Source of the DNA: Candidatus Lumbricidiphila eiseniae
GTDB taxonomy: Bacteria; Actinomycetota; Actinomycetes; Actinomycetales; Microbacteriaceae
Assembly (NCBI GenBank): GCA_002529645.1
Contig: NAEP01000050.1
Span: 33,601-97,600 of the forward strand
Direction: 5' to 3'
DNA length: 64,000 bases
The translations under genes were made by a program, and so were the position numbers. Position 1 is the first letter of the stretch, and each line of letters starts with the position of its first letter. A model generated the notes under the pieces. That model worked only from the letters and a program-made list of their open reading frames with translations, did not search any database and was not told the DNA's origin. Shown piece by piece: positions 31,342 through 43,028 of the stretch.

Positions 31342-32403
31342 TTATCCGCGAATCAACGCGACCATCCGATCGGTGCCGTCTCGATGCCCGACCGAGGCGG
31401 CGGCGGCGGCCATCTCTGCCCGTCGCTCCGAATCACGCAGCAGCGAGACCAACTCTGTTCCAACCCAGTCCGGCACAAACGCGGCGTCATCCACGAGGAT
31501 TCCACCGCCAGCGGCCACCACCTCAGCCGCATTGAAACGCTGTTCGCCGTTGCCAACCGGGTACGGCACGTACACCGATGGAATCCCGAGGGCTGCACAC
31601 TCGCTCACCGTCGCAGCTCCGGCACGCGAGACCGCCGCATCGGCAAGGGCCAGCGCCAGATCCATCCGGTCGGCGTACTCAATCATTCGATAGTCCGGTA
31701 ACCGGGGGTCACCCACCTCGGCTTGTGCTCCGGTCACGTGCAACACCTGCCAGCCGGTTGCCACGATGAGCGAACCGCTGTCGACGATGGTGCGGTTGAT
31801 CCGCCGGGCACCGAGCGAACCGCCGGTGACCAGTAACACCGGCCGCGCGGCATCCAGCCCAAAAAATGCGGCGGCTTCGGCGCGACTAGCGGCCCGGTCG
31901 AGCGTTTCAATTTCCCGGCGCAGTGGCATCCCAACCAGGATGCTCCGGGGTAGCGGCGTGCCCGCAAAAGCAACCCCCACCGACCGCGCGAACCGCGCCC
32001 CGAGCCTATTGGCAAGACCCGGCCGCGCGTTCGCCTCGTGAATAACAACGGGCACTCGCGCCCGGCGTGCCGCTATGTATGCCGGGGTAGAGACATACCC
32101 ACCAAAACCAACAACGACATCAACACCGTGCTCCTCAATCATTGCCCGTACCGCCGCAATCGCACCGCGGAACGCTGGCACAAAACTGAGCGCCCGTTTG
32201 TCTGGCCTGCGTGGAAACGGGACCTTCGCAACGGTGAGCAGGTCATAACCCCGGTCGGGAACAAGTCGGCTCTCGAGTCCTTCAGCCGTGCCGAGAACAA
32301 GAACGCGTGAGTCGGGTTCAACCTCCCGAAGCCGGTCCGCGACGGCCAGCAGCGGGTTGACGTGGCCAGCGGTACCGCCACCGGCGAGCAGGTAGCAGGT
32401 CAC
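31342..32403 (-). CDS. murG: UDP-GlcNAc:undecaprenyl-PP-MurNAc-pentapeptide GlcNAc transferase
   Basis: LLAGGGTAGHVNPLLAVADRL...VTGGSLGARRIN. Confidence 0.95.
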   Translation of the reverse strand: MTCYLLAGGGTAGHVNPLLAVADRLREVEPDSRVLVLGTAEGLESRLVPDRGYDLLTVAKVPFPRRPDKRALSFVPAFRGAIAAVRAMIEEHGVDVVVGFGGYVSTPAYIAARRARVPVVIHEANARPGLANRLGARFARSVGVAFAGTPLPRSILVGMPLRREIETLDRAASRAEAAAFFGLDAARPVLLVTGGSLGARRINRTIVDSGSLIVATGWQVLHVTGAQAEVGDPRLPDYRMIEYADRMDLALALADAAVSRAGAATVSECAALGIPSVYVPYPVGNGEQRFNAAEVVAAGGGILVDDAAFVPDWVGTELVSLLRDSERRAEMAAAAASVGHRDGTDRMVALIRG

Positions 32404-33635
32404 GAGGCGAACCCTCGCGGTGAGCTCCGCTCCGGTACTGCCCGCGTCACCGACAGCACCATACCGATCCCCAAGAGGGTGGTGAGCAGAGCTGTCCCCC
32501 CGGCCGAGACCAGCGGCAACGGAACGCCCAACACCGGCAATAACCCCAGCACGACGGCAATGTTGACGCAGGCCTGGAAAATCACCCAGAACATGATCCC
32601 GGCGGTCAACACTCGAGCGAACGGTGTCCGGGCAACTCGAAGGCTCCACGTGAACGAGAATGCCAACAGGACAAAACATCCAATAATCACAAGCGCACCG
32701 AGTAACCCGAGCTCTTCTCCCACAACGGCGAAAATAAAGTCATTGTCCGCAGCGGGCAACCACGACCACTTTGCGGTGGAATTACCGAGCCCCACACCGA
32801 ACAGTCCACCGTGTGCCAGAGCGAAGGTGCCGTGTTGAATTTGCCAGCAATTATTGAGATCGTACTGGCTGCACGAATCTTGAAAAAATGCGGTAAGTCG
32901 CTTCGTGCGGTTCGGACTCGCGAAGGCGAATAGCAGCGACACGGCGGCCACCCCGAGCACAACCGGTGTGAGCAGCCGCAACCGCATGCCCGTGAGAAAC
33001 AGGGCACCAAACAGCATCCCGGCGATGATAACCGCGGTGCCAAGATCGTCACCGAGCATAACAAGGCCCAGCGCACCGCCACCCACCAGCAGAATGGGAA
33101 CCATCCCTTTCCACAGGGTATTAATGACGTCCTGTTTTTTGCTGACAAACAGACCGAGCCAGAGCACCAGTGACAGTTTGATGAGTTCGGAGGGCTGAAC
33201 AGACACAGCTCCCAGCGAAAGCCAGTTCTTATTGCCACCCACCGCAACTCCCAGCGGCGTCGCGACAACAATCATCTGAAGCACGCAGGAACCGATCATC
33301 GCTGGCCAGGCGCAAGCCCGCCAGAGTTTCTCCGGCACCCGACTCGCAAGAAGCATGAGTGGCACCCCGAGCAGCGCAAACAGGCTCTGTCGGGTGGCAG
33401 TGCCCACCAAACCGCCACCCTCCAAGCGCGACTGCACGAGCGAGGAGGAGAGCACCATCACAAGACCGAACAGCACAAGAAAAAGCGTCGTACCCAGCAG
33501 CACAATATAGGCGCGGCTCTGCTGAGCAACGACATGCCCGAGGCGGATGAAGGTGGCTGAGATTCCGGGATGCTCCGCCGACTCGCTAACTCCCGCCGCC
33601 TGAATCGGGCGAGGCGGGCGCGTGCGAACCGTCAT
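32400..33635 (-). CDS. ftsW: Peptidoglycan polymerase FtsW
   Basis: SEDS family, GGTALLTTLLGIGMVLSVTR. Confidence 0.94.
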   Translation of the reverse strand: MTVRTRPPRPIQAAGVSESAEHPGISATFIRLGHVVAQQSRAYIVLLGTTLFLVLFGLVMVLSSSLVQSRLEGGGLVGTATRQSLFALLGVPLMLLASRVPEKLWRACAWPAMIGSCVLQMIVVATPLGVAVGGNKNWLSLGAVSVQPSELIKLSLVLWLGLFVSKKQDVINTLWKGMVPILLVGGGALGLVMLGDDLGTAVIIAGMLFGALFLTGMRLRLLTPVVLGVAAVSLLFAFASPNRTKRLTAFFQDSCSQYDLNNCWQIQHGTFALAHGGLFGVGLGNSTAKWSWLPAADNDFIFAVVGEELGLLGALVIIGCFVLLAFSFTWSLRVARTPFARVLTAGIMFWVIFQACVNIAVVLGLLPVLGVPLPLVSAGGTALLTTLLGIGMVLSVTRAVPERSSPRGFAS

Positions 33636-35184
33636 TCGCCTCTCCTCCCAGATGTCTCAACACGGCGGCCTGAAATCGTCGACCCCGGTCGCCGTAGTCG
33701 ATGAACTGATCCATCGATGCGGCCGCCGGAGCGAGCAACACGGTGTCCCCGGGTTGCGCAACCTGGGCGGCGAGTGCGACCGCCGCAGACATGACGTTTT
33801 CAGTGTCCCGTGTCGACACCTCGAACAACGGGAGCCCCGGCGCGTGTCGGCGGAACGCTTCCACGATCGCGACACGATCAACTCCGATCACGATAGCGGC
33901 CCGGAGTCGTTGCACGTGCTCACGCACGAGATCGTCGACATCCACCCCTTTCAGCAACCCACCCACAATCCACACCACCGACTCACAGGCCCGCAGCGAC
34001 GCGTGGGCGGCATGCGGATTGGTTGCCTTGGAGTCATCGACCCACCGGATGCCCCCGTCCTGCGCCACCGGTTGGATTCGGTGCTCGTCCAACCGGAAGG
34101 TCGTGACGGCGTCTCGAATAACGGCCACCGGCACTCCGTAAGATCGCGCCAGTGCGGTGGCCGCAAGAACGTTCGCGACGGTGTGTGGAGCACCAAGCCC
34201 GTGCGCCGCCAGTTCCTCGACAGTGGTAACTTCCAGGGCCGAGGTACGGCGCTCTTCCAAAAAAGCCCGGTCGCAGAGAATACCGTCAACGATGCCGACA
34301 TCACTGGGGCCCGGGACATCCAGCCCGAAGCCAATCGCTCGTGCACCCTCCTCAACATCGGCCTCTTCCACCAGGCGCACTGTTGCGACATCGGCGCGGT
34401 TATACACGCAGGCAACCTTTGTGTTCTCGTATACGGTAGCCTTCGCCGCACGGTAGGCTGCGCGCGATCCGTGCCAGTCGAGGTGATCATCGGCAATGTT
34501 GAGCACAGCGCTTGACCAGGGATGAATCGCACCCGGCCCGTGCCGGGGCATAGCGTGCAGCTGAAAACTCGAGAGTTCCACCACAAAGACGTCGAAACCC
34601 ACCGGATCACGAACCGCGTCGAGCACCGGCACACCGATATTGCCGCAGGGTGCCACCCGCACGCCGTGCGCCGCGAGCAGGTGCGCGGCCAGGCGCACCG
34701 TCGTTGTCTTGCCGTTGGTTCCGGTCACAACAATCCACTCGGCCGGGTTGACCTTGTCGCGCACGCGCCACGCAAGTTCAATATCACCCCACACAGCGAT
34801 CTGTTTTTCGCCCGCCCACACCAGCACGGGATGCTCCGGGCGAAACCCGGGCGACACAATGATCAGTTCCGGAGCAAAGCCGATGAGGGCAGCCGGAATT
34901 GAGTCGAGCGGGTCTGACACAACAGACACGCCGACAACCTCAAGGATCATCGCCCGGTCGTCGGTGCCGGTTGCTGGCGCAACCACGAGCACCTCTGCAC
35001 CCAGTTCGGCGAGCGTGTCGGCGACGGAGAATCCGGTAACCCCGAGCCCCACAACAGCAACACGGAGACCGGACCAGTCGCTGTGCCAGCTGTTCAGCGA
35101 GTTGAGTCGAGCTATCGGGTCATTCCCGTCACCACCAGGGCCCCGAGCAGTCGAGTCGGGATCGGGGTGAGTGGTCTCTCCCAT
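33586..35184 (-). CDS. murD: UDP-N-acetylmuramoylalanine--D-glutamate ligase
   Basis: VTGTNGKTTTVRLAAHLL. Confidence 0.95.
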   Translation of the reverse strand: MGETTHPDPDSTARGPGGDGNDPIARLNSLNSWHSDWSGLRVAVVGLGVTGFSVADTLAELGAEVLVVAPATGTDDRAMILEVVGVSVVSDPLDSIPAALIGFAPELIIVSPGFRPEHPVLVWAGEKQIAVWGDIELAWRVRDKVNPAEWIVVTGTNGKTTTVRLAAHLLAAHGVRVAPCGNIGVPVLDAVRDPVGFDVFVVELSSFQLHAMPRHGPGAIHPWSSAVLNIADDHLDWHGSRAAYRAAKATVYENTKVACVYNRADVATVRLVEEADVEEGARAIGFGLDVPGPSDVGIVDGILCDRAFLEERRTSALEVTTVEELAAHGLGAPHTVANVLAATALARSYGVPVAVIRDAVTTFRLDEHRIQPVAQDGGIRWVDDSKATNPHAAHASLRACESVVWIVGGLLKGVDVDDLVREHVQRLRAAIVIGVDRVAIVEAFRRHAPGLPLFEVSTRDTENVMSAAVALAAQVAQPGDTVLLAPAAASMDQFIDYGDRGRRFQAAVLRHLGGEANDGSHAPASPDSGGGS

Positions 35185-36287
35185 TAGGTTTGCAACCATT
35201 CCAGGTAAAACGAACCAATCCCGGCTGCGACGAGCATGCCAGCAATGATCCAAAAACGCACCACAATCGTCACTTCGGCCCAGCCTTTGAGTTCAAAGTG
35301 ATGGTGGATGGGGCTCATCAGGAAGATCCGTTTACCGTGCGTCACTCGGAAGTAGGCCCGCTGCACAATGACCGAGCCGGTTTCAATGACGAAAAGGCCA
35401 CCGATCAGCAGCAGAAGCAGTTGCGTGTGGGTGACAATCGCGAACGCGGCGAGTGCACCGCCGAGCGCGAGTGAACCGGTGTCCCCCATGTAGATCTTGG
35501 CCGGGTTCGTGTTCCACCAGAGGAAACCCACGAGACCACCGACAATCGCCGTGGCAAGGATCGCAACGTCGAGCGGATCGCGCACGAGATAGCAGCGTGC
35601 GGGATCAACCATGACTGACCGAACGTTGTGACACAACTGGTTGGATTGCCAAAAGCCAATGACCACATACGAGCCGATGGCGAGGATGGATGCCCCGCCC
35701 GCGAGCCCATCGAGACCATCGGTCACGTTCACGCCATTGGATGTGCCGAGCGTGATAACGCAAATCCAGATGATGTACAGAATGATTCCGGCAACCGTGC
35801 CCAAAACCAAGAAGTTCAGCGGCAGGTCTCGAGTAAACGAGATTTTAGTGTTGGCGGGAGTAACACCGCGCCCGTTGGGAAACTGCAGAGCCAGCAGGGC
35901 AAAAACGGTCGCGACAACCAGCTGACCCGCGATCTTGGCCCATCCACCGAGACCCAGGCTTTGTTTCCTGCGGGTTTTCAGGAGGTCATCGACGAAACCG
36001 ACCACCCCCATGCCCAGCATCATAACGATGACAAGAGCGGACGATGTGCTCGGGACATCCTGTGTGAGAGCGTTGGCCAAGAAATAGCCGAACATCGATC
36101 CGAGGATGAAAATAATGCCACCCATTGTGGGAGTGCCGCGCTTGACATGGTGCGACTGTGGGCCGTCATCCCGAATAAACTGCCCCCACCCGAGCTTTGT
36201 AAAGAGTCGAATGAACGCGGGGGTGAGAAAAAGCGTAAACGCCAGTGACAGTGCCCCCGCCAACAACAGTGCTCTCACGATAACCAT
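35184..36287 (-). CDS. mraY: Phospho-MurNAc-pentapeptide transferase
   Basis: [13 protein letters not shown]...[12 protein letters not shown]...[13 protein letters not shown]. Confidence 0.97.
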   Translation of the reverse strand: MVIVRALLLAGALSLAFTLFLTPAFIRLFTKLGWGQFIRDDGPQSHHVKRGTPTMGGIIFILGSMFGYFLANALTQDVPSTSSALVIVMMLGMGVVGFVDDLLKTRRKQSLGLGGWAKIAGQLVVATVFALLALQFPNGRGVTPANTKISFTRDLPLNFLVLGTVAGIILYIIWICVITLGTSNGVNVTDGLDGLAGGASILAIGSYVVIGFWQSNQLCHNVRSVMVDPARCYLVRDPLDVAILATAIVGGLVGFLWWNTNPAKIYMGDTGSLALGGALAAFAIVTHTQLLLLLIGGLFVIETGSVIVQRAYFRVTHGKRIFLMSPIHHHFELKGWAEVTIVVRFWIIAGMLVAAGIGSFYLEWLQT

Positions 36288-37756
36288 TCTCCCAACTCGT
36301 CGCCCAGAAACCGAAGCCCGGCCGAGTTGGATGATTTCACAAGAACCGTGTCGTGATCCTGAAGCGAGTCCCGCAAAAATGACAGTGCGGCGGCGGATGT
36401 CTCGACGAAGTGTGATTCACCGTCCCACGACCCCTCCTTGATCGCACTCAGGTGCACGCGACGAGCGCTGTGCCCAACAACCACGAGCTGTGCAATATTG
36501 AGCCGCACGGCAAGCAAACCAATCTGATCGTGCTCCTCCTCCGCGTACTCACCCAGTTCACTCATTTCCCCCAGCACCGCGATCGCGCGGCCCTCCGGGT
36601 GTCTGATCTGGGCGAGCGTTTTCAGGGCCGCCAACATCGAATCGGGGCTCGCGTTATACGCATCATTGATGATCGTGATGTTGCCACGGCCACCCAGCAC
36701 CTGCATTCGCCACCGTTCCGCAAGAGTGACGCGCTCGAGCGCCGCAACAATGATGGCAATCGGGACTTCCAAGCACCGCGCCGCGGCTGTCGCTGCCAGC
36801 GCGTTCATGATGTGGTGTTCCCCCAGCACTCCAAAGCGCACCCGCACGCCCGCCTCTCCGGCAACGGTGAGCGTGAAGTCGGTGCCACGCGGATGCACCG
36901 TCACATCGGTTGCTCGCACGTCTGTCCCGTTACCGAGGCCAAACTGCACCACCCGGGCGGGTGTGAGCTCGGCCATTGCTGCCACCCGCGGGTCATCACC
37001 GTTGAGCACCGCACTGCCGCTCGCACACAGGTCGGTGACCATCTCCGCCTTCGCACGCACAGTCTGCTCGATACCGCCGAACTCCCCCGCGTGCGCGAGG
37101 CCAACCTTGAGCACAATGCCAATATCCGGGATCACGAGCCGGATGAGTCGCGCAATATCGCCCGTGCGCGATGCGCCCATCTCCAGCACAAGAAACTCGG
37201 TTTCCCACGTCACCTCGAGCATGGTGAGGGGCACACCGACCTCATTGTTGAAAGATTTACGCGCGGCAACCGTCGGCCCCACCTCGCACAGGATGTCCCG
37301 CAGTAGGTTCTTCGTCGTTGTTTTCCCGTTTGACCCGGTCACCCCGATGACGCGCAGCCGCCCGCGGGCTCGCACTCGCCGAACAACCTCCGCAGCGAAA
37401 GCGCCCAGCGCCACCACCGAATCGGTCACGACAATCTGTGGCAGGGGCAGGTCTAACAGACGCTCCACAATGAGCAGCGCCGCGCCCGCGGCGGCGGCAT
37501 CCGGAGCAAAGCGGTGACCGTCGTCACACTCGCCGGGCTTTGCGACGAAGATACCGCCCGGAGTCACCTCGCGGGAGTCGGTGGTGACCTCCCCGTCGAC
37601 GGTCGTGCTGGCGGTGGTGACCGTGCCGCTGCAATCCTGCTGATCCGCGTGCTGTCTGAGGTCAGTTCGTTCCCCGCACTCTGTGCGGGGCAGGTGCAAT
37701 TGGCCCGCGACCGCCTCTGCGAGCTCTGCGAGTGTGAGCGCGATCATTCGAGCCAT
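36275..37756 (-). CDS. murF: UDP-MurNAc-tripeptide--D-Ala-D-Ala ligase
   Basis: [19 protein letters not shown]...[12 protein letters not shown]. Confidence 0.95.
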   Translation of the reverse strand: MARMIALTLAELAEAVAGQLHLPRTECGERTDLRQHADQQDCSGTVTTASTTVDGEVTTDSREVTPGGIFVAKPGECDDGHRFAPDAAAAGAALLIVERLLDLPLPQIVVTDSVVALGAFAAEVVRRVRARGRLRVIGVTGSNGKTTTKNLLRDILCEVGPTVAARKSFNNEVGVPLTMLEVTWETEFLVLEMGASRTGDIARLIRLVIPDIGIVLKVGLAHAGEFGGIEQTVRAKAEMVTDLCASGSAVLNGDDPRVAAMAELTPARVVQFGLGNGTDVRATDVTVHPRGTDFTLTVAGEAGVRVRFGVLGEHHIMNALAATAAARCLEVPIAIIVAALERVTLAERWRMQVLGGRGNITIINDAYNASPDSMLAALKTLAQIRHPEGRAIAVLGEMSELGEYAEEEHDQIGLLAVRLNIAQLVVVGHSARRVHLSAIKEGSWDGESHFVETSAAALSFLRDSLQDHDTVLVKSSNSAGLRFLGDELGEWLS

Positions 37757-39477
37757 CCTGCCTCGCGAAGGGCGATTCGTGCCTCGTCGCGCGCCGAATA
37801 CGGTTGCTTTGTTCCGGCAACCTCGTGGTAGTCCTCGTGACCGGGCCCGGCGTAGAGCACGGTGTCTGCTTCGCCCGCGAGCGCGATCACCGCTCGCAAG
37901 GCCTCGCGCGGATCGGCGATTTCGTACATCTCACGCTCCGGCACGGCGGCACGGGCGGCCGTCATGAGCGTGCGGCGAATGGCGGCGGCATCCTCAAATC
38001 GAGGATGGAAATCTGTCACCACCACAACATCTGCTCCCCTCGCGGCAATGGCCGCCATATCGGCCCGCTTGGTTGTGTCTCGATCACCGTCTGCTCCGAA
38101 GAGCATAACGACTCGACCCGGGGTAAAAACCCGAAGCGCCGCCAGCGTTTGCGCAAAGGCGTCCGGGGTGTGTGCGTAGTCAACGTACACCCGCGGACCG
38201 GTTGCGCCCGAGATGAGCTCCGTACGTCCGGGGATGTACGCGTCAATTCCTCCGTCGCGCGCGAGAGCCGTTGCCAGAGCATCGAAAGAGTACCCCGCTT
38301 CCAGCACCATGACAATTGCGAGTGCTGCATTGGCGGCCATGTATCCACCAAACAGCGGAACTCGGGTGCACAGAGTTCGACCGTCCCGGTGTGTGAGCCT
38401 GATACGGGTGTGGGTTGCGGCCTCTTCCTCGAGCACCAGGTTCCAGTCCGCGGCGGGCTGCACAACCGGTACCGCGGCGGTTGGTGTTCCGGCGGTTGTG
38501 ATGCCGATGATGGGTGCACCGAGGGGTGTCATACCGGCGTTCTCCGAGTCGGCGAGCGTGGTCGCGGTGGTCGCGGTAGTGATCGTTGTGCACGGCAGTG
38601 CGAGTTCGTTCGCGAGGTGGGCTCCCCACGGAGTATCCACGAGAATAACCGCGCGCCGCGACCTGCGGAACAGTTCAACCTTGGCACGGTAGTAAGTGTC
38701 CATCGAGTCATAATCGTCGAGATGATCGTGACTGAGGTTCGTGAATCCGGCCACATCGAAGGTCAAACCGTCAACCCGGTGGCGCGACAGCGCTTGCGCT
38801 GATACCTCCACTGCAACTGCCCCGACATCCAGTTCTTGGCCCCGGGCAAGCAGTGCGTGCAGCTCGCTTGCCTCCGGCGTTGTCAAGCTGCTCGCCATCA
38901 CCTCGCCAGCAACCCTCCGCGTGGCCGTCGAGCTGAGCCCCGACCGCACCCCGAGTTGACGCAGCAGCGCGTCGAGGAGATGAACGACGCTTGTTTTGCC
39001 GTTCGTGCCGGTCACGGCCAGTAACTGTGGGCGAGCCAGGTCGGTCCCATACATCCACGCCGCGACACCACCGAGGATGGCTCGAGGATCCGGCACCACA
39101 ACACAGGGCAACCCGGAGCCTGCCGCACGTGTTGCCCCCTCACCGTCGGTCAAAACAGCGACAGCACCCGCCGCACGGGCCTGCTCTACGAAGTCAGCGC
39201 CGTGCACACGGTGTCCCGGCAGTGCCACGTACAGTTCGCCGGGGCGCACCGTGTGCGAAGACAGGTCAAGCCCCGACACCGTAACCGCATCGGCGGTATC
39301 TATCCCTGGGTCTGGCCTCACCGTCGGCACGGCATCCAACCTCGAAGGTTCGTCCGAATCCGGTGGCCTGGCCGTGTCATCCTGCCGTATCACCCCACCG
39401 CAGTGCGCGGCAAGCTCAGCGAGTGTTCGGCGCGGCGGGTGCTCCGGGCGAATCACGATCCGCTCCGATTCGCTCAC
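37744..39477 (-). CDS. murE: UDP-MurNAc-L-Ala-D-Glu ligase (third amino acid adding enzyme)
   Basis: AVTGTNGKTSVVHLLDAL...DYAHTPDAF. Confidence 0.94.
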   Translation of the reverse strand: MSESERIVIRPEHPPRRTLAELAAHCGGVIRQDDTARPPDSDEPSRLDAVPTVRPDPGIDTADAVTVSGLDLSSHTVRPGELYVALPGHRVHGADFVEQARAAGAVAVLTDGEGATRAAGSGLPCVVVPDPRAILGGVAAWMYGTDLARPQLLAVTGTNGKTSVVHLLDALLRQLGVRSGLSSTATRRVAGEVMASSLTTPEASELHALLARGQELDVGAVAVEVSAQALSRHRVDGLTFDVAGFTNLSHDHLDDYDSMDTYYRAKVELFRRSRRAVILVDTPWGAHLANELALPCTTITTATTATTLADSENAGMTPLGAPIIGITTAGTPTAAVPVVQPAADWNLVLEEEAATHTRIRLTHRDGRTLCTRVPLFGGYMAANAALAIVMVLEAGYSFDALATALARDGGIDAYIPGRTELISGATGPRVYVDYAHTPDAFAQTLAALRVFTPGRVVMLFGADGDRDTTKRADMAAIAARGADVVVVTDFHPRFEDAAAIRRTLMTAARAAVPEREMYEIADPREALRAVIALAGEADTVLYAGPGHEDYHEVAGTKQPYSARDEARIALREAGWLE

Positions 39478-39490
39478 TAAACCAACTCTC

Positions 39491-41296
39491 TCACCATGTC
39501 GCCGGGAGGTTCGGGGCAGGTGATCCGGACGGGGCAACCCGATACTTTTTCAAAACCTGCGACATGACGTCCCGAAACACCGGAGCCGACGCCGCCGAGG
39601 TGTTCAGTTTAACCGGATCCATGATGCTCACCGAGACAACGTACTGTGGATCATCAGCCGGAGCGAACCCCGACACCGACACAAGATACCCCTTCAGGTA
39701 CCCACCCTTGCCGTTCGGAACCTGGGCGGTACCGGTCTTGGCCGCGATCCGGTAACCGGGAATATTCCACTGCTTGGCGAGCCACCCCCTGGTGTACACA
39801 CTTTCAAGCATGGCGGATACACTGCTCGCACTCTCCGCAGTAATGACCCGCTCGCCGGTCGGCACGGGTGCCTGCGTCGGCGCAGTGCCGGGGCGCTGAC
39901 ACCCTGAAACCAGGCTGACGGGCATCCGCACTCCTGCGTTGGCAATGGTCTGGTAGACGCTCGCGATCTGCACCGCCGTTGTGGTCAGCCCCTGCCCAAA
40001 CATCGTCGTGTATTTTGTCTGATTATCCCAGTCGGACGGGTCGCCGTGCAGGTCACCAGGTTCTTCACCGGGGAAACCTACCTCCGTTTTCGCGCCAAGA
40101 CCGAAGGCTTTCATGTAGTTGTAGCGATCTCGGTCGGCCATCTTTTCACCAAACTTAGACATTCCGGTGTTTGATGACTCGATGAGCACACCGGTGAGGG
40201 TGAGTCGCAGGTCACCGTGCGCATCACTGTCATTGATGTTTGCTCCGTTGCTGGGCAAATACCGAAACGGAGCGACAACCTGTGAGGTGGGGGTTGCTTT
40301 GCCGTTGTCAACAACGGATGCAGCGGTGAATGCCTTGAACGTCGAACCCGGCTCATACGGGGCGGTGAAAGCCCGCGACCCACGATCCGCGCTGGCGGTC
40401 GCTGTCGGCGCGTTCGGATCAACCGTCGGAACGTCGGCAACCGCGAGCAGCTTCCCGGTCTTCACCTCCATGACCGTGACGGTGGCCCACGAGGCACCGG
40501 TTTCCGCGACCCGCTGCGCTGCGATCCGCTGCACCGCCCACTGCAGGTCGGAATCGACGGTGAGTTTAAGATTCCCACCGTCTTCGGCTGGTTTGGTGGT
40601 GGTCGCGGTTCCAGGAATCTGTACCCAGTCCTCCAGACTGTGCTCGTAGGTCATCTCGCCGTCGTGACCGGCCAAGCAGGAGTTTTGAGAGTATTCCAGT
40701 CCCGCGAGGGCCTGACCATCGTCACCGACGAAGCCGATGAGATTGCCGGCCACGGCTCCGTCCGGGTATCGCCTACTGGGGTGTTTCCACGGCACCACCC
40801 ACGGGATATTGAGAGCCCTTACCCGTTCGTAGACATCGGTATCCACGAGTTTTGCGACGTAGGCGAAGTCGGAGTCTGGGTTAGCTGCCAGTGCGTTGGA
40901 GATGACATCGCGCACGGCCTGGCCAGGCATCCCCAGAGCGGCACCCAGTTCGTCGGTGAGCTGCTGCAGGGGAACAACCGTCGTGATCTGCTTTCCAGGG
41001 CGGGCCGGGTCGGCGATTGTTTTCTTCAACGGAACCGACGCGTTCTTCGGCGAGAGCGCAATGTCGTACCGCATGACGCTGTCGGCCAGCAGAACGCCGT
41101 TGGCATCGACAATCTGGCCGCGCGCGCCGTACAGGGTGACGGGAGCTGATCGTGCCGCTGCCGCCTCACGGTTGAGCGCAGCGGCGCGCACGACCTGCAC
41201 ATCCACAAGCTTCCACGCAAACACCCCCACCACGCAGAGCAGTGCCGCAACAGCGATGGCGGCCCGAGAGGGCGGATACCTCGTCGCCTGCGTCAT
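39491..41296 (-). CDS. ftsI: Penicillin-binding protein (FtsI/PBP2-type transpeptidase)
   Basis: YEPGSTFKAFTAASV; AKTGTAQV. Confidence 0.95.
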   Translation of the reverse strand: MTQATRYPPSRAAIAVAALLCVVGVFAWKLVDVQVVRAAALNREAAAARSAPVTLYGARGQIVDANGVLLADSVMRYDIALSPKNASVPLKKTIADPARPGKQITTVVPLQQLTDELGAALGMPGQAVRDVISNALAANPDSDFAYVAKLVDTDVYERVRALNIPWVVPWKHPSRRYPDGAVAGNLIGFVGDDGQALAGLEYSQNSCLAGHDGEMTYEHSLEDWVQIPGTATTTKPAEDGGNLKLTVDSDLQWAVQRIAAQRVAETGASWATVTVMEVKTGKLLAVADVPTVDPNAPTATASADRGSRAFTAPYEPGSTFKAFTAASVVDNGKATPTSQVVAPFRYLPSNGANINDSDAHGDLRLTLTGVLIESSNTGMSKFGEKMADRDRYNYMKAFGLGAKTEVGFPGEEPGDLHGDPSDWDNQTKYTTMFGQGLTTTAVQIASVYQTIANAGVRMPVSLVSGCQRPGTAPTQAPVPTGERVITAESASSVSAMLESVYTRGWLAKQWNIPGYRIAAKTGTAQVPNGKGGYLKGYLVSVSGFAPADDPQYVVSVSIMDPVKLNTSAASAPVFRDVMSQVLKKYRVAPSGSPAPNLPATW

Positions 41297-41334
41297 TTCT
41301 ATGTCCTGTACTGCGTAGTTGGCCTGACACCCGA

Positions 41335-41970
41335 TCAGTGTGTGACCGGGACGGGTATTCCTTGAACGGACGGCGGAGCCGGAGCCGGAGCCGGAGCGGC
41401 AATACCGGGATTCTCCGCCACTTTTGGCTGGGCTGCCAGCGGCACGCCGGTGAGGAGCGAATTTGCAACGAGCCCTGTGCTGGTCACCGGAGCAGCTCGG
41501 GCTGCAGTCGGCGTTCCGAGCACCTGTCCGTCCGAGAGTCGCAAATAGACCGGGTTGGTGTTTGGCACCATTCCGAGAGCTTCCACGTTTGCCGCAAGAT
41601 ACTGCGGCGACTGTAGGCGATCGACATCGTCAGCGAGTTTCTGTTTCTGCAGAGCCAATTGGGCCAGCCGAATCTGGTACCCATCAACGTCGTAGGCTCC
41701 CTGTGTGACAGCGATCGAGAGCAGCATCTGAACGATTACAACGGCGATGATCGCAATAATTGGGATAACAGCAAACGCGACTCGACCACGCGAACGGCGC
41801 TGAGGCACAGCCTGGAGAATCGGCCCCCTGCCGTGCACTGAGCCTGTTGACGGCTGCCACGATCCGACACTCGACCGGTCGGCTCCGCGAGCGTCAATCC
41901 CGTGCTCTTCACCGTCTGGCAACCGCTCAATCGGAATGGTTGGCAGGGCGATACTGACCACTGCGCTCAC
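41335..41970 (-). CDS. FtsL-like septum protein
   Basis: Single TM, position between ftsI and rsmH. Confidence 0.7.
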   Translation of the reverse strand: MSAVVSIALPTIPIERLPDGEEHGIDARGADRSSVGSWQPSTGSVHGRGPILQAVPQRRSRGRVAFAVIPIIAIIAVVIVQMLLSIAVTQGAYDVDGYQIRLAQLALQKQKLADDVDRLQSPQYLAANVEALGMVPNTNPVYLRLSDGQVLGTPTAARAAPVTSTGLVANSLLTGVPLAAQPKVAENPGIAAPAPAPAPPSVQGIPVPVTH

Positions 41971-42926
41971 GAGATCTCCCTCCGTACTCGCTCGACGGCG
42001 CGCAAGCGCACCGGTCTGGCCCGCGAATTGGTCGCTTCTTCGGCGTCACTCACGAGTTCGGCACCGCGCACGATCGATACAAACTCGGGCTGATGCTCGG
42101 GCAGTTCTATCGGCAGATCGGCCGGTGCGCTCGATGTTGTCGCCCGGTTAAAGGCGCGCTTAACGATCCGATCTTCCAGAGAGTGGTAGGACAACACAAC
42201 AATTCGCCCACCGGTGGCGACAAGCTCCAGTGCCTCGGGAATAGCCCGTTCCAACACCCGCAGTTCTTCATTGACGGCGATCCTCAATGCCTGAAAAACC
42301 CGCTTGGCAGGATGTCCCTGCCGCTGCACGTTCACGGGCGTCACCGACTGGATCGTGGCCACCAGTTCGCTCGAGCGCGTAAACGGGCGTTCGACCCGAG
42401 TCTGCACGATAGCCCGCGCGTAGCGCCCCGCGAGTCGTTCCTCGCCGTACTCGGCAAACACGCGCCGCAAGTCTTCTTCGCTCGCCGAGGCGAGAATGTC
42501 TGCCGCGGTTGCGCCGCACGAGGCATCCATTCGCATATCGAGCGGGGCATCCCGCGAGTAGGAGAATCCCCGCTCTGCGCGATCGAGTTGCAACGAGGAG
42601 ACCCCGAGGTCAAACAGGATGCCCGTGACCGCATCTTTTCCGAAGTCTGCGACGAGCTCCGCGAGCTGGTCGTACACCGCGTGCACGAACCGGACACGAT
42701 CGGCAAACGGGGCAAGCCGTTCCTGCGCAATCGCCAGCGCATCGGAATCCCGATCAATTCCGATCACCGTGAGGTCGGGAAACCGTTCCAGCGCGGCGCG
42801 GGTGTGACCACCCATACCGAGCGTCGCGTCGACGAGCACCGGACGCGCTCGTCCGGTTAGCGCGGGTGCAAGCAGATCGAGGGTGCGCTCGAGCATGACG
42901 GGAACGTGAATGGTATCGAGTTGCAT
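41967..42926 (-). CDS. rsmH: 16S rRNA (cytosine-N4)-methyltransferase
   Basis: HVPVMLERTLDLLAPAL...DATLGMGGHTRAALE...FDLGVSSLQLD. Confidence 0.96.
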   Translation of the reverse strand: MQLDTIHVPVMLERTLDLLAPALTGRARPVLVDATLGMGGHTRAALERFPDLTVIGIDRDSDALAIAQERLAPFADRVRFVHAVYDQLAELVADFGKDAVTGILFDLGVSSLQLDRAERGFSYSRDAPLDMRMDASCGATAADILASASEEDLRRVFAEYGEERLAGRYARAIVQTRVERPFTRSSELVATIQSVTPVNVQRQGHPAKRVFQALRIAVNEELRVLERAIPEALELVATGGRIVVLSYHSLEDRIVKRAFNRATTSSAPADLPIELPEHQPEFVSIVRGAELVSDAEEATNSRARPVRLRAVERVRREIS

Positions 42927-43028
42927 AACTATCCCTGTAACGAGCCCGTGAGTTTTGAGCCCCATCCGCGCGGTCCTGATGCGGGGAAGTGCACCAGGTA
43001 CGTCCGGATGGAAGTCGAATCTCAGGGG